Part shown: one piece after another, positions 46,901 through 59,126 of the stretch
Layout of the letters: each line of letters begins with the position of its first letter
How positions within the stretch are numbered: position 1 is the first letter of the stretch
Source of the DNA: Coniferiporia sulphurascens
Taxonomy: Eukaryota > Basidiomycota > Agaricomycetes > Hymenochaetales > Hymenochaetaceae
Direction: 5' to 3'
Assembly: GCA_002794785.1 (NCBI GenBank)
Contig: NBBA01000017.1
Coordinates: 894,884 to 958,883, forward strand
Length of the DNA stretch: 64,000 nt
Position numbers and translations under genes: made by a program
The notes under the pieces: model-generated
Databases searched by the model: none
What the model was told of the DNA's origin: nothing
Seen by the model: the letters and a program-made list of their open reading frames with translations, nothing else

Positions 46901-49900
46901 AAACTTTTACTAGGCGGAGTAGACTTGTAAAACGTTTGATTAATTCTATCGTTAGCGCTTTCGTCATAATATCAGCCTTTTGCTGTCCAGTTGGAATATA
47001 TGAAACTGATATGGTTTCATTTTCAATATAATCTCGTAAGAAGTCTTTTCGTATATCAATGTGTTTTGTTTGTTGCGTATATTTTTGTTCTGTTGAATTT
47101 ACTATTGTTATGGCTGCTTGATTATCACATAATATTTTCGTAGGTGTATCCAAGGTCTGCAGTACCTCTTCAACCAGTCTTCGTAGCCAAATAGCTTCTT
47201 TTACTCCATGAGTTAAAGCTTGTAATTCTGCTTCGCATACTGATAATGACACTAATTCTTGTTTTTTACTTGACCAGGATGTCGTTGCGTTTCCTATTTG
47301 GAATATATATCCTGATATAGCTTTATGTCCTTCTTGTGTCATTCCGTCAGCGTCGGTATATCCGATTAACTTTATTGGTTCTTTTCCTCCGAGTATTAAC
47401 CAATAATCGTTCGTTCCTTTTAAATATTTGAAACAGTGTTTTACTGCATTGTAATGTTCAATACTAGGTTTATTTAAATGCCTAGCAAATTGACCTGTTG
47501 CGAATGATATATCAGGTCTTGTGCAGTCTGCTGCATATCGTAATGCTCCAACCATGTTCATATATGGTATTTGATTCATGAAGTTTACTTCTTCATTGGT
47601 TGGATTTTCGAGTGATTTTAACACTTGACCTGGTGTCATTGGTGTTCGTACCGTTGCAGCGTCTTTTAATTTGTATTTTTCTATTATATTATCAATATAA
47701 TGTTTTTGTCTTAATTTTATGATTCTTTCATCTCGGTTTCTTTCAATTTCAATACCGAGTAACCAATGTATATCGTTTCCGTCAGTAAATTTTACATGTT
47801 TTTCTATTTCGTTTTTAAAGGCTTTTATTATTTTTAAATTTAAGCCGCATATCGTTATGTCATCAACATGTATGAAAAGTATAAGAATTGTTTTTCCTTT
47901 ATCTTTTCTTAAGAATACTGCGTTATCTTGGACTGCTCGTGTTAGTCCTATTCCGATTAATATTTCTGATAATTTTTTATACCATCGTCTGCCTGCTTGT
48001 TTTAATCCGTATAAGGCTTTATTTAGTTTTAAAACTTGTCCAGGTTTTATTTCAATTAGATTTCCTGGTGGTGGTTTTATGTATATGTTTTCGTCTTTTT
48101 CTAATTCACCATATAGGTAAGCTGATTTTATATCGATTTGGTGAATTTCGTAATTGTTTGTTGCGCTCCAACTTAATATAGTTCTTACTGTAGCTAATCG
48201 TGCTACAGGAGCGAATGTGTCGTTTGAGTAGTAGTCTATGCCTTCTTTTTGGGCAAATCCTTGAACTACTAATCTTGCTTTGTATCGTTCGATTTCTCCG
48301 TTTGCTAATCTTTTTGTTTTGTAGACAAATCTTGTTCCGATTATATTTGCTTCTTTTGGTGGATCAATGATTTTCCATGTAGATCTTTCGATTAACGTTT
48401 TTATTTCTTCTTTCATTGCCGTGATCCACTGATTTGCGTCAATTCTATTGATCGCTTGTTGATATGAATTAGGATCGCCTATTAATTCTGTATTGAATTG
48501 ATTGAATTCCGTAAGATAAGCGACTGTATTTTGTTCGTCGAAGTTTAGACCTAATGATCGTTTTGTTGGTTTAATATTTCTTATTGGTCTTTCATTTGTT
48601 AATTCTTTTATTTGCTCATTCCGTTTTTCTGTTATATTCTCCCCTTCAATTTTAGATGGTGGAGAATCTAAAAATTGTAAATTTCGTTCGACTGTGATTT
48701 TTCTATTATTATAGGTTCTATGACCTTTACTTTCTTCGTCAAATCCTAGCCATTGTGCATATTTTCCTTTTGGTTGTAATTTATTTATGTCTTCTTGTCT
48801 TATTATGCAATATTGGCCAAATTCTTTTAAATCGTCGATGTTGTAATTTTCGTTATATCATTTAAAATATGGTGTTTTGAAGTCAATAGCGCTTTTTGGT
48901 GTTCTATTGTAAACGTAAGTACTGTATTTTACAGCTTCTCCCCATAAACTTGGAGGTAGTTTTGCTTGTAGCAGATTTACTCGTGTATTGTTTAGAATTG
49001 TTTGATGTGATCGTTCTGCTACACCATTTTGTTGTGGCGTATCGTGAACAGTCAGCTTTCGTATCGTTCCATGTTTTTCTAAATATTCAGTGAATTGTTT
49101 ACTTAAAAACACTGTATCGTTGTCGCTTTGTAATATTTTTATTTTTATATTAAATTGTGTATTGAGCATAGTAGCCCAAGTCGTATAAGCATTTAAGCCT
49201 TCATCTTTTGTTTTTAATAAAATCATTTTTATCCATCTTGTAGCGTCATCTACAAGTGTTAGAAGATATTTATATCCTCCTATAGCATGTGTGGATGCTG
49301 GACCCCATATGTCCATGTGTATATGATCGCCAAATTTTTCGGCTAATTTTGTAATTCGTATTTTTGGAATTTGCATTCTTTTAATATTTGCTTCTATGCA
49401 TATTGTGCATTGAGTTTCGTCATAATTTGATATTTTTTGATTTGTAATTTGATCTTCTTTTAGTAATCGTTTTATGTAAGCATAGCTTATATGCCCGAGT
49501 TTTTTGTGAAGTTCAAATAATGTTACATTTTTTGTAGCCGCTTGTACATCATTGTTAAATATACTATACAATCCATTTGTATTTTTAATTTTTCCGCATA
49601 AAGATCCATTAGGATACTTTATTATGCATTCATTTTGTTTATAAATAAATTCGTAGCCGTCTTGACATAGAAGTCCTTGAGAGACTAATGTCATATTCAT
49701 TTTAGGATTGTAGTATACGTTTGATAATTTTATGACACTTACCGAGTGTCCGTTGGGGATGTAAAGCTTAAGATCCCCTACTATGTTTGCCATAAACGTT
49801 GTTTTGTTTGCGGCCGTTATCGTAATCGTGTCGGTTTTATACGTATTTCGTAATCGATTTAGATACGGTGTTAGATGTATTGTTGCACCAGTATCAATTA

Positions 49901-51746
49901 TGTCCATTGAGGAATAGATATTGTTAGCAAATTTTTCTGTTAATATAGCGTTAATGCTTACGTTTAAATTATTATCATCCACGTCTTCCATGGCGCTGTC
50001 GTAATTTCCTATTTTGTCAAGGAAGTCGTTATACGAATAAATTGGGAATTCTCCCATATCGAAATCGTTATCGTCGACTTCAGTTATGAAGGCGCCAATT
50101 TCGCCTTGGCCGATTACGGCGCTTAGTTCAATTCGAGAACTTGATGCGATGTTTGTTGCTGCTGCTGCTGCGGTATGTTTAGCCTGGGCCGCACTTGCCC
50201 CAGTCGTTGTCGGTGCCGCTGATGCACCCGTTTCCTTCCCTTTTCCTTTGTCGTCGTTGGCGTCCTCTTTTTTCTTCTGAGCTGCCTTCGTCCATTCCGT
50301 TTTTGGCGCCCAGCAGTCTCGACTAAAGTGCCCTAATTTGTTACAATTGTAGCACTTAATAACGTGTGATTGTTGGTTAGGGGAATAGCCCCCTCGTCCT
50401 CGTCCTCGCATATATCCTCCTCGGCCTCTATAGCCGCAACCTCGTGGTTGTACACCGCGGCTGTTACCGCGTCCGCGGCCCCTAAAATAGGGGTGGTTCC
50501 GCTCGTCCTTGGGCAGGTGGTTAGCCGCCGCTCCTGTTCTTTGGTGATTTTTACGCCACCCCTCAAAGGCGTTTCTCAGTGCCGTTAGTAAAAATTGAGG
50601 GGTTAGTTCAATTTCATCTTTGTCCGGATTTGTTTCGTTAATCGTTTTAATATATAACTCACTCTGTGTGAGTACGTATTGATATTGTTCGGGCGTTGCC
50701 CTCGTAATAGCCGATATATATGTCGACTCTGAAACTTTTACCCCTTGGGCTATTAGTTCCTCGTATTTATTGCTGAGGTTATCGAGCGTTCCATCGAAAT
50801 GGCTGACATGACCTCTGATATCAAAAAGGGCAGCCTCATTAAAGCCCTTTGTAATTGTTGTCTGGACGTTATATCGTCCGTCAAGTGCTTTGAGTAGCGC
50901 TGGAATATCTTTAGAGAAATTAAGATAATAAGCCAATATTTTGTCGGGCATAGTGCGCATAATGCCGTTATATAAAGCGCTTGATATACCAGCCTCTCCA
51001 GTTCCTGGGGAGTTAGTGAGCAGGTTACCGTAACCTGCACTCTCGATTGCACTTCGGACTCTGTAGTTCCAGAGTTTGTAGTTTCGGTGCCCGTCGAGTT
51101 TCTCAATTCCGTCGAAGAATTTCTGGAGTTCCGCGAGTTTAGTTGCCATACTCGGTTCATCTTCCTCGGTATCGTTAGCGTCTGAATCGTCAGGGTCAGA
51201 TGGCTCTGATGGCTCACGTGATGGGTTATTTTTGGATTCTTCGGAGTTTTCTTCTTCATTATCTTCTTTTTTATCGTTATCTTCTTTCTTATCGCTTTCT
51301 TCTTCTGGCTTAATATAAGGATTATCAATTTTAAATTGAGCTTTTTCATTTGGATCTGATATGCCCAAATACGTACTTATTCGGTATCTGATTTCGGATG
51401 ATTTTCCTTGATCTGATATTCCTAAATCTTTAGCGTGATTCGTTAGTTCCAGTTTATAATCAGTTCTTATTTTTGATTTTTCATCTTTGGTAGAATTATC
51501 ATACCTGTTTATTCGGTCTTGTATTTGTTGTTCCGTTCCGTTAATAGGTATTTGTCTTAGGTTACATTGAAGTATTAAGTCAACTAACCTTTTGCTATCT
51601 TTAGCTTTTTGAATTTTTTCTTCGAGTTCTTCGATAGTAGATGACTGTGTATACGTTATTTTTAGTTCGTTAGCTATTATTCGTAATCCTGATAGTTTTT
51701 GCAAACGTGTTTGCTCACGAGTGTTTGGTTTCTGTCCGTCAGACAT
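46899..51746 (-). pseudogene. Copia gag-pol polyprotein, single TGA
   Basis: 1615 codons from ATG 51744-51746 to TGA 46899-46901, with one premature TGA at 48858-48860 (residue 963, probably former CGA). In order: an N-terminal helical region with three SAP-like repeats (about residues 15-131); an acidic Glu/Lys/Asn-rich stretch; Gag; CCHC knuckle 465-478 (CYNCNKLGHFSRDC); protease DTG near 618; the H/C cluster before integrase; integrase D812, D875, E911 (DD35E spacing); RT with HVDD (Asp 1295-1296); and RNase H (TDADG near 1465). One readthrough or reversion would restore the whole protein. It makes its own particle and inserts cDNA. Confidence 0.93.
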
Positions 51747-51817
51747 AGTTTCGTTATTCGAGGGTTTATAATTTTGTTAATCGTTTCGTTAGTTTTGTAG
51801 AGTCAAGGCTCATAACC
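51747..51817 (-). promoter_or_regulatory. Copia leader and primer-binding site
   Basis: 71 nt between the 5' LTR and the gag ATG. Directly after the LTR (minus strand) is GGTTATGAGCCTTGACTC. It resembles the copia-type site that pairs with an internal half of initiator methionine tRNA (family knowledge; pairing not computed). Confidence 0.6.
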
Positions 51818-52074
51818 TCTTAAAATCTACGCACGTTGTGGTAGACGATGAGGTGCAGTGGTGAAGTTCAGGCAAGGTGGGTTATCAGCGTAAACCGATG
51901 TATTACTAGGGCGAGACCAGCTCCCCTTATATACACGTTCCGTGGGCTAGTACTACTATAACTGACTAGCTCCTATATCGTATGGCGTTATCGTTGCGTT
52001 ATCGTTTACTTAGTAAGATGGTTGGTCTTATGACCATGTACTATATTTATATCGTTTGTTATATTTATTTAATA
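51818..52074 (-). repeat. Copia 5' LTR
   Basis: 257 bp. It differs from the 3' LTR at three bases, all fitting CpG transitions. A TATATAAGGGG box on the minus strand lies at about 51924-51934 and is the likely core promoter. Confidence 0.92.
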
Positions 52075-52233
52075 CACAACCACCCCCCCTGGCTGGCCCA
52101 GTCGACCACCCATATATTGGGTGGCTGTTGCACATTCTGACCATGGATCTGCAAGGTCTGGCCCCCCCGTGACCCACTTCCGACCCACCACACCGAGTGG
52201 GCCGACAAAAACTGTCTTCAGGTTCTGTGCCAC

Positions 52234-54129
52234 TTTTTTTTTTTTTTTTTTTAAATTATTCCTGCAGTATTACATAATTACAAGCTGCCCCCCAAAAGAG
52301 GGGCCCTAACTACATAACAACAGAGGCACCTGTCATCGCACAATGCACGAAACTGGGCAGGGACCCTGCTCCCCGAAGGGTGCCAAGGTGGGAAGGGTCC
52401 CTATTAGTAAAGGGAAAGTGAGGGAGAGGAATACATATCACTACGACGAAACCAAGCAGGTGAGGGCAGGTAACGGGGGTAACTTAGAATTGGTAAGGGA
52501 GGGTGAGAGTGCCGGCCAGGACATACATGGGAGAGTCCAAAAGGCAGTCACTGAGTAGAGGAAAAGGGAGGAAGTGCACCTGAAAGCTCCAAGAGAGCCG
52601 GGTCCGGGTCCTGGGATCGGGGTCCAAGCATACGACTCATGTATCCCCTGAGGAGGTCCAAGTCCATATCTTCGTTGGTAGGGTGCCCCTCTAAGTCCAT
52701 CGCAGCGAAGGCCAGGCGGATGGTGGCGGAGGTGCGGTCAGACAGGCAGTTCAAGTGCCCAGTCAGTTTCAGCCAGTGGCGCAGAACCTGGAGATGGTTT
52801 TCGTCGGCCCACTCGGTGTGGTGGGTTGGAAGTGGGTCACGGGGGGGCCAGACCTTTCGGATCCATGGCCGGAATGTACAACACCCGCCCAGGACATGGG
52901 TGGTGGATTGGGCTGGCCAGGGGGGGTGGTTGTGCCACCTGCAGTGCGAGATCAGGCCGTGTCTGCACCGGTACACTGAGTCGAAGCTCAGCCAGTAGCC
53001 CCTGTAGGGACCGGCATGACAGAGGACCTGGGCGACTGCTGCTAGCTCCTGACAGGGATGGTCAACCGACTGGTTAAGTAGTTTCTGTGGTCTGCGGGAG
53101 GGGGCGCCATTGACAGCCAAGTACTTGTCAGCTGTCGAGGCCAGTGGGTGGGCAAGAGAAAGAGACCACCGTTCCATTAGGGTGTTGACAGCAGATTCCT
53201 TCAGGGTGGAGGTAGAGGGGGCGAGGGAGGATGGGGGGAGATTTGTCGCGAACTTGGCCTCATGGTCGGCCCATTCATTCCCTGGTATGTCAGAGTGACC
53301 TGGACACCATATGAAATGAACGGAAAGTTCCGGATACGAGTCCAAGAGAGTCTGGACCCCAGCCTTCCATTGATGAAGGAGATGGGCGCCAGTCCCAGGC
53401 GCCCATGTGCGAATAAGGTGGAGTGCCGTCAGCAAATCTGACAGAAAGAAGATGTCAGATGTGACAGGCAGTAGTTCCCGGAGGTGGTGTGCAGCCCATG
53501 TAGGCATGGAGGTGAGGGAGAAAATATCTGTGTCCGTTGCTGTGGCACATGTAGGGAAGGCGAGTCGGCGAGATTTTAGGTGGGTAAGGCCCATCATGGC
53601 GCAGACGGCAGAACCAGACTTCGTCCCCATGCGAGAGCCATTGGTGAAGACCTGGAGATGGGGGAGGGTGCTCAGGGAGCACGCGGCCTCCACGAATTGT
53701 TTGTGGGTGTCCTTGCTAACCGGAGTGATAGGAGAGGCGAATGATACTCGACTGTTCGTAAATGCCAGAGGATCCATCCATGGGGGATGAGTGTATGCAG
53801 GAACCGGTTGAACCCGGGGGACCCGGACCTGCAGAGAAGTGGAGAAGGGACGGTTAGCTACTGTTTTATAATAACGTTTTCTACCAACGGAGTGCGGGGT
53901 GCGCCACAGATGCAGAGAGTGTAGGGTTTTTGCATATTCAAAATAATAAGAGAGAGGGGGAAGGGAGCAAAGGAAATTTGTGGATAATGGAGAGGTGCCT
54001 TTATAGACGCCGAGAATCCATCTGCATGCCGTGTTTTGCACAGCCTGCAGGCAGCTTACTAAGGTTTTTTGGCGCCGCCCATGGTACCAAACCGGCACCC
54101 CCCATGTGAGGACGGAGCAGACGCAGGCG
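52234..54129 (-). mobile_element. LINE-o, subfamily-A 3' half
   Basis: Minus strand: T-run/tail 52234-52257, 3' UTR, ORF2 52548-54129. A 14-bp TSD in LINE-k reads AGGTTCTGTGCCAC (52220-52233) and AGGTTCTGCACCGC (54130-54143), three transitions. Confidence 0.88.
52548..54129 (-). pseudogene. LINE-o ORF2 C-terminal half, fully open
   Basis: About 527 codons without a stop: the linker (ACVCSVLTWG), the candidate-intron segment, RNase H and the C-terminal Cys/His finger, ending FSSTQ-TGA. The first RNase H aspartate is Asn (FTNGSRMG); the later motifs LSDL and GNEWAD are kept. This is one of the longest open LINE stretches in the window, but it has no RT or endonuclease. Confidence 0.87.
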
Positions 54130-54694
54130 AGGTTCTGCACCGCTGGCTAAAGCTGGCGGGGCAACTTAACCACCTAACCGACCGCACCTCTGCCACTATC
54201 CGCCTGGCTTTCGCCATGATGGAGCTGGAGGGACACCTGACCGACAAAGATATGGACTTGGACCTCCTCCGGGATTACATGAGTCATATGCTTGGACCCT
54301 GTACCCAGGACCCGGACACAGCTCTCTTGGAGCTTTCAGGTGCGCTTCCTCCCTTTTCCTCTGCCTAGTGCCTGCCCTTCAGACTCCCCCCCTGTATGTC
54401 CCAGCCGGCGCTCTCGCCCACCCTTTCCTATTCTAAGCTACCCCTTTTTGCCTGATATCGTCTATTTGGCTTGGCAGTAGTGATATGTATTCCTCCCTCT
54501 TTCTTGTTCTCTGTTACTAATAGGGGCCCTTCCCACTCTGGCACCCTTCAGGGAGCAGGGCCCCCACCCAGTTTCGTGCATTGTGCGATGATGGGTGCCT
54601 CTGTTGTTATGTAGTTAGGGCCCCCCCTTTGGGGGGGCAGCTTGTAATTATGTAATACTGCAGGAATAATAAATAATAATAATTTTTAAAAAAA

Positions 54695-56184
54695 TGGGGG
54701 GAGGCGCCTTTAAAGACACCTAGGATCCATCGGCAGGCTGTGTTTTGGACGGCCTGGAGATGGTTTACCAGTGTTTTTTGGCGGCGGCCATGGTACCAGA
54801 TTGGTGCGCCCCAGGACAGGACAGAGCGGATGCAGGAGGTGTATAGGTGGCGGAGGAGGAGGGCTGAGATGCCGCATTGGGTGTTGCCTAAAATGCGGAG
54901 TGTGGCGAGGGTGGAGAGCCCCTTGGAGCGCATGCACTTGACATGGGGCTTGAAGGAGAGGCCCAGATCCCACCATATCCCCAGCCATCTGAGTGGGATT
55001 GAGGGGTGGATCAGGGTGTTCGGGCCGACCTGGACACTGGCGGTGTCCCAGCCATCGTAGCCGGTGTGTCACCGAGGGGGGTGGGGGTGGAGGCACTCCA
55101 TCTTGGCTGCTTTGATGTTGAGACTGATGGTGCCAAAGAGGGTGTCAAGTTGTTGGTAGGCGTGGGCAAGGGCACGGCAGTTGGATGCCACTGAGGGACC
55201 TACACAAATAAGTAAGTGGTTGTCTATGTATGCTAGGGCGGTGGTGCCAGCTTGGTGAAAGCGCTGGAGGACCACCCCCATGAAAATGGTTGACAGGATG
55301 GGTGAGACTGGCGATCCCTGGGGGGTGCCGAAGTCGGGTTTGGGGGCGGTAGGGAGGGTGGTGCCATTGAAAGCAACCACAACCTGCCGGTTCGTCATGA
55401 AGGACAGGCACCAGTCGGCCATGTCTGGCGTGCAACCGAGGTCCAACAGTTGTTGGTGGAGGAGTTGTGGGTGCACTGAGTTGAAGAAACCCTGTATGTT
55501 GACTGCTAGGACCGAACATACACAGCCCTCCGCATGAGCACATTCCGCGATCTGTAGAAGGTGTTGGGCGGCATCGTAGACCGAGTGGCCTTGGCATCCC
55601 TCATATTGGTTGGGTGGCAACCAGCCCCTCGTGTTAGCAAGGAACTGGAGCCAGTTAGCTATTATCTTTTCAAAGAGTTTCCCTAAGGTCTCCTTGAGGG
55701 TGATGGGCCAGTATGAACATGGCGAGAATGGATCTTTCTTGTTAGGCTTCCTGAGCATCACCATTTTTGCTGCCCACCAGCACTCGGGATGGTGTCCCAA
55801 ACATAGGCAGTCATTGAAGAGTGTGAGTATCTCATCAGGGTAGGCTTTGACCACCCATTTCAGGGGGTGATAGCCTATTCCTGAGAGGCCCAGGGCCGAC
55901 AAGTTGGATGTGTTGGCCAGTGCCCCCATAAGCTCTGATAGGAGAATGGGTGGGGCAGCTGGTTGAGTGGGTGGCAGCAGGATATCGGCCGCTGCCTGTG
56001 GTGGGGGGGGGCATGAAGAAAGTTTTGCGAAATAGCTCACCTTTCTCCTCATCCGTCTGGGTGAAGGAGCCATCCCGCCTTTTAAGCGAGGGGATAGGAG
56101 TGGGTCGGTTGCCAAGGCCGCGCTTGGCCCAGTTCCAGATGTTGGAGGTGTCCGCTTCTGAAGCCTGGTCAGCATAGAACTGCC
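54695..56184 (-). pseudogene. LINE-j segment 2: ORF2 RT region
   Basis: Minus-strand subfamily-B RT, 5' side of LINE-j. From 55069 upward the frame is open across most of RT. Motif A reads NIQGFFN and the catalytic box YIDN: three Asp to Asn changes, each explained by CpG loss. The stop at 55067-55069 is the recurrent TGA after PPR. A frameshift near 56010 in a G run scrambles the region before RT. It is cut at 56184 by LINE-p. Confidence 0.85.
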
Positions 56185-56223
<39 letters not shown>

Positions 56224-56515
56224 CTGCAGTATTACATAATTACAAGCTGCCCCCCCAAAGGGGGGGCCCTAACTACATAACAATGGAGGCGCCTGTCATT
56301 GCACATCGTACAAAACTGGGCGGGGGCTCTGCTCCCCTAGGGGTGCCGAAGTGTAAAGAGCCCCTATTGAGTAAGAGAAACGCGAGAAGGAGGGATACAT
56401 ATCGCTACGAACAAACCTCGTGGGTAAGGGCAGGTTAAAGTAAGGAGCTTAGAAATGGAAAGGGGGGGTGAGAGTGCCGACCAAGACATATCTGTAGGAG
56501 TCCAAAAGGCAGGCA

Positions 56516-59126
56516 CTATTCGAGCGGGAATGGGGAGAGTGTACCTGATAGCTCCAAAAAGGCTGGGTCCGAGTTCCGAGTTTGTGGTCTGAGCATACGA
56601 CACATGTAATCCCGTAGGAGGTCCAGGTCCATATCTTCGTCTGTTGGGTGGCCATCGAGGTCCATCACAGCAAAAGCCAGCCAGATGGCGCCTGCGGTGC
56701 GGTCGGAAAGGCGGTCAAGATGCCCCGTCAGCTTTAGCCAGCAGCGCAAAACCAGGAGGCAGTTTTCGTCAGCCCACTCTGAGTGGTGGACTGGGAGAGG
56801 GTCCCAAGGTGGCCATACACACTGTATCCATGGGTGGAAGGTGCTACAGCCGCCGAGGATGTGGGTGGTCGACTGCGCGGGCCAGGGGGGGTGGTTGTGC
56901 CACCTGCAATGCGAGATCAGGCCATGCCTGCAACAGTAGGCTGAGTCAAAGCTCAGCCAGTAGCCCCCATAGGGACCGGCCCAGCAGAGGACCTGCACAA
57001 CTGCAGATAGCTCGTTGCGTGGGTGGTTGACCAAATGCATGAGAAGCTTTCGAGGCTGGTGTGAGGGGAGGCCATGAACTGCCAGGTACTTGTTGGCAGT
57101 TGAGGCAAGGGGGCGGGCAAGTGAGAGTGTCCATTGCTCCATGAGAGTGCAGACAGTGGCCTCTTTTAGTGCAGAGGTGGAGGGTTTGAGGTCAGATGGG
57201 GGGAGCTCTGTTGCCAGCTTCACTTCCATGTCAGCCCATTCATTACTGGGGATGTCCAAATGACCGGGGCACCAAATGAAATGAACAGTGAGCTGGGGGT
57301 ATGAGTCCAGCAGAGTCTCCACTCCAGCTTTCCAGATGTGAAGGAGGTGGGCGCCAGGAGCAGCAGCCCATGTGCGGAATAGGTGGAGGGCAGTCAGCAA
57401 ATCAGACAGGAAGAAGATGTCCGATGCGACATGCAGTTGTGCCAGGAGGCGGCATGCCACCCAGCCTGGGGCCATGGCGAGGGAGAATTCCTCAGCATCC
57501 GTGGCTGTGGCACAGGTGGGGGATTCCAGTTGGTGAGACTGGAGTCAGGTGTGGCCAAGCATGGCACAGATGGCCAAGCCCAACTTATTGTCAATGCGGG
57601 AGCCATTGGTGAATACCTGGACGTGGGGGGTGAGACCTAGTTGTCACGTGGCTTTTACAAATGATTTTCGGGTGTTGGCGCTGACCGGGGCGATGGGGGT
57701 GGTGAAGTGTACTCGACCCTTTGTGAAGGCCAGAGGATCCGTCCAAGGGGGATGCGTGTATGCAGGGACTTGTTGAACCTGGGGGGCTTGGACCTGCAGA
57801 GAAAGGGAAAAAGGTCTGTTAGCTACATTTTTAAATAATTTTCGGCCAATAGAGTGAGGGGTGCGCCAAAGGCGTAGAGAATGGGTCATCTTTATATACT
57901 TGAAGTAGAAAGAGAGAGGGGGAACAGAGCAAAGGAAATTGGTGGAATGGGGGGAGGCGCCTTTGAAGACACCCAAGATCCAGTGGCAGGCCGTGTTTTG
58001 CACAGCTTGGAGACGGTTTACCAAGGTTTTTTGGCGGCGGCCATGGTACCACACCGGCGCACCCCATGACAGGACGGAGCGTATGCAGGCGGTGTACAGG
58101 TGGCGGAGGAGAAGGGCCGAGATACTGCGTTGGGTGTTACCCAGAATGCGGAGGGCAGCGAGGGTGGAAAGCCCTTTGGAGTGCATGTGTTCGACGTGGG
58201 GCTTGAAAGAGAGGCCTGGGTCCCACCATATCCCCAACCATCAGAGTGGGATGGAGGGATGGATCATGGTGTTGGGGTTGACCTGGATGCCGGCGGTGTC
58301 CCAGCCTTCATAGCTGATGCATCACCGAGGAGGGTGAAAGTGGAGGCACTCTGTCTTGGTGGCCTCGATGTTGAGACTGATAGTGCCGAAGAGGGTGTCG
58401 AGTTGCTGGTATGTGTGGGCGAGGGCGTGGCAGTTGGATGCCACTGAAGGACCTACACAAATAAGTAAATGGTCGTCAACATATGCCAGGGCGGTGGTGC
58501 CGGCTTGGTGAAAGCACTGGAGGACTACCCCCATGAATATAGTTGACAAAATAGGGGAGACTGGCGATCCCTGGGGGTGCCGAAGTCGGGTTTGGGGGCA
58601 GTGGGGAGGGTGGTACCATCAAAAGCAATGGCTACCTGCTGGTCCATCATGAAGGATAAGCACCAGTCGGCCATGTCTGGGGCGCAACTGAGATTCAACA
58701 ATTGTCGGTGGAGGAGTTGGGGGTGCACCGAGTCGAAGAAGCCCTGAATGTCGACTGCTAGGACCGAACAGACAAGGCCCTCTGAGTGGGCGTGTTCCGC
58801 AATCTGTAGGAGGTGTTGGGCGGCATCGTAGACTGAGTGGCCTTGACACCCCCCATATTGATTAGGTGGCAGCCAGTCCCTCATGTTTGCGAGGAATTGG
58901 AGCCAGTTAGCTATTATTTTTTCCAGGAGTTTCCCTAGGGTCTCCTCGAGGGTGATGGGCCAGTATGAGCATGGCGAGAAGGGGTCCTTCTTGTTCGGCT
59001 TCTGGAGCATTACTACTTTTTCTGCCCACCAGCACTCAGGGTGGTGCCCCAGGTGCAGACAGTTGTTGAAAAGCACAAGGATCTCCTCAGGGTAGGCATC
59101 CACCACCCATTTCAAGGGGCGGTAAC
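56516..59126 (-). pseudogene. LINE-p ORF2 remnant (RT, RNase H, C-terminus)
   Basis: From RT (LKWVVDAYPEEI) to TAG 56516-56518. RT motif A (DIQGFFD) and YVDD are intact. Defects: a G-run loss near 58577; TGA at 58320-58322 (recurrent site), about 58241, 57644-57646 and about 57545, all at arginine codons of sister copies. RNase H (LSDL, SNEWAD) and the Cys/His C-terminal motif are present, with open frame 56516-57475. Confidence 0.83.

Larger units (their letters stand above)
46635..52074 (-). mobile_element. Ty1/copia LTR retrotransposon, complete
   Basis: 5440 bp on the minus strand with two 257-bp LTRs, a primer-binding site, one gag-pol ORF, a polypurine tract and a 5-bp TSD. Domain order gag-protease-integrase-RT-RNase H is diagnostic of copia. 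The LTRs differ at only three bases, so it is young. It is strikingly AT-rich against the GC-rich LINEs around it, which suggests a different codon preference or origin. Confidence 0.95.
36557..54368 (+). pseudogene. LINE-k ORF2, split by LINE-n, copia and LINE-o
   Basis: Segments 36557-37697, 44150-46634, 52080-52233 and 54144-54368. The endonuclease part is fully open (QEPPW; VASDFNRRHH, where the usual Gly is Ser). RT has DIQGFFD and YVDD. TGA codons occur at 44728-44730, 45196-45198 (followed by a second TGA), 45487 and about 52138, all at arginine positions in sister copies. RNase H retains FTDGS, MDVEIFSL and GNEWAD. Natural stop TAG 54366-54368. Confidence 0.85.
28422..54694 (+). mobile_element. 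LINE-k, full-length LINE spread over 26 kb by nested insertions
   Basis: Segments: 28422-29777, 35826-37697, 44150-46634, 52080-52233, 54144-54694 (each junction also carries one TSD copy). Inserted into it are LINE-l (TSD AAGTGCCCATCC, 29766-29777/35814-35825), LINE-n (13 bp), copia (CACAA) and LINE-o (14 bp). Its own 14-bp TSD is in LINE-j. Order is complete: 5' UTR, ORF1, ORF2, 3' UTR, tail. Its ORF1 is clearly diverged from LINE-g and LINE-n, and its ORF2 C-terminal half is of A type. Confidence 0.9.
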
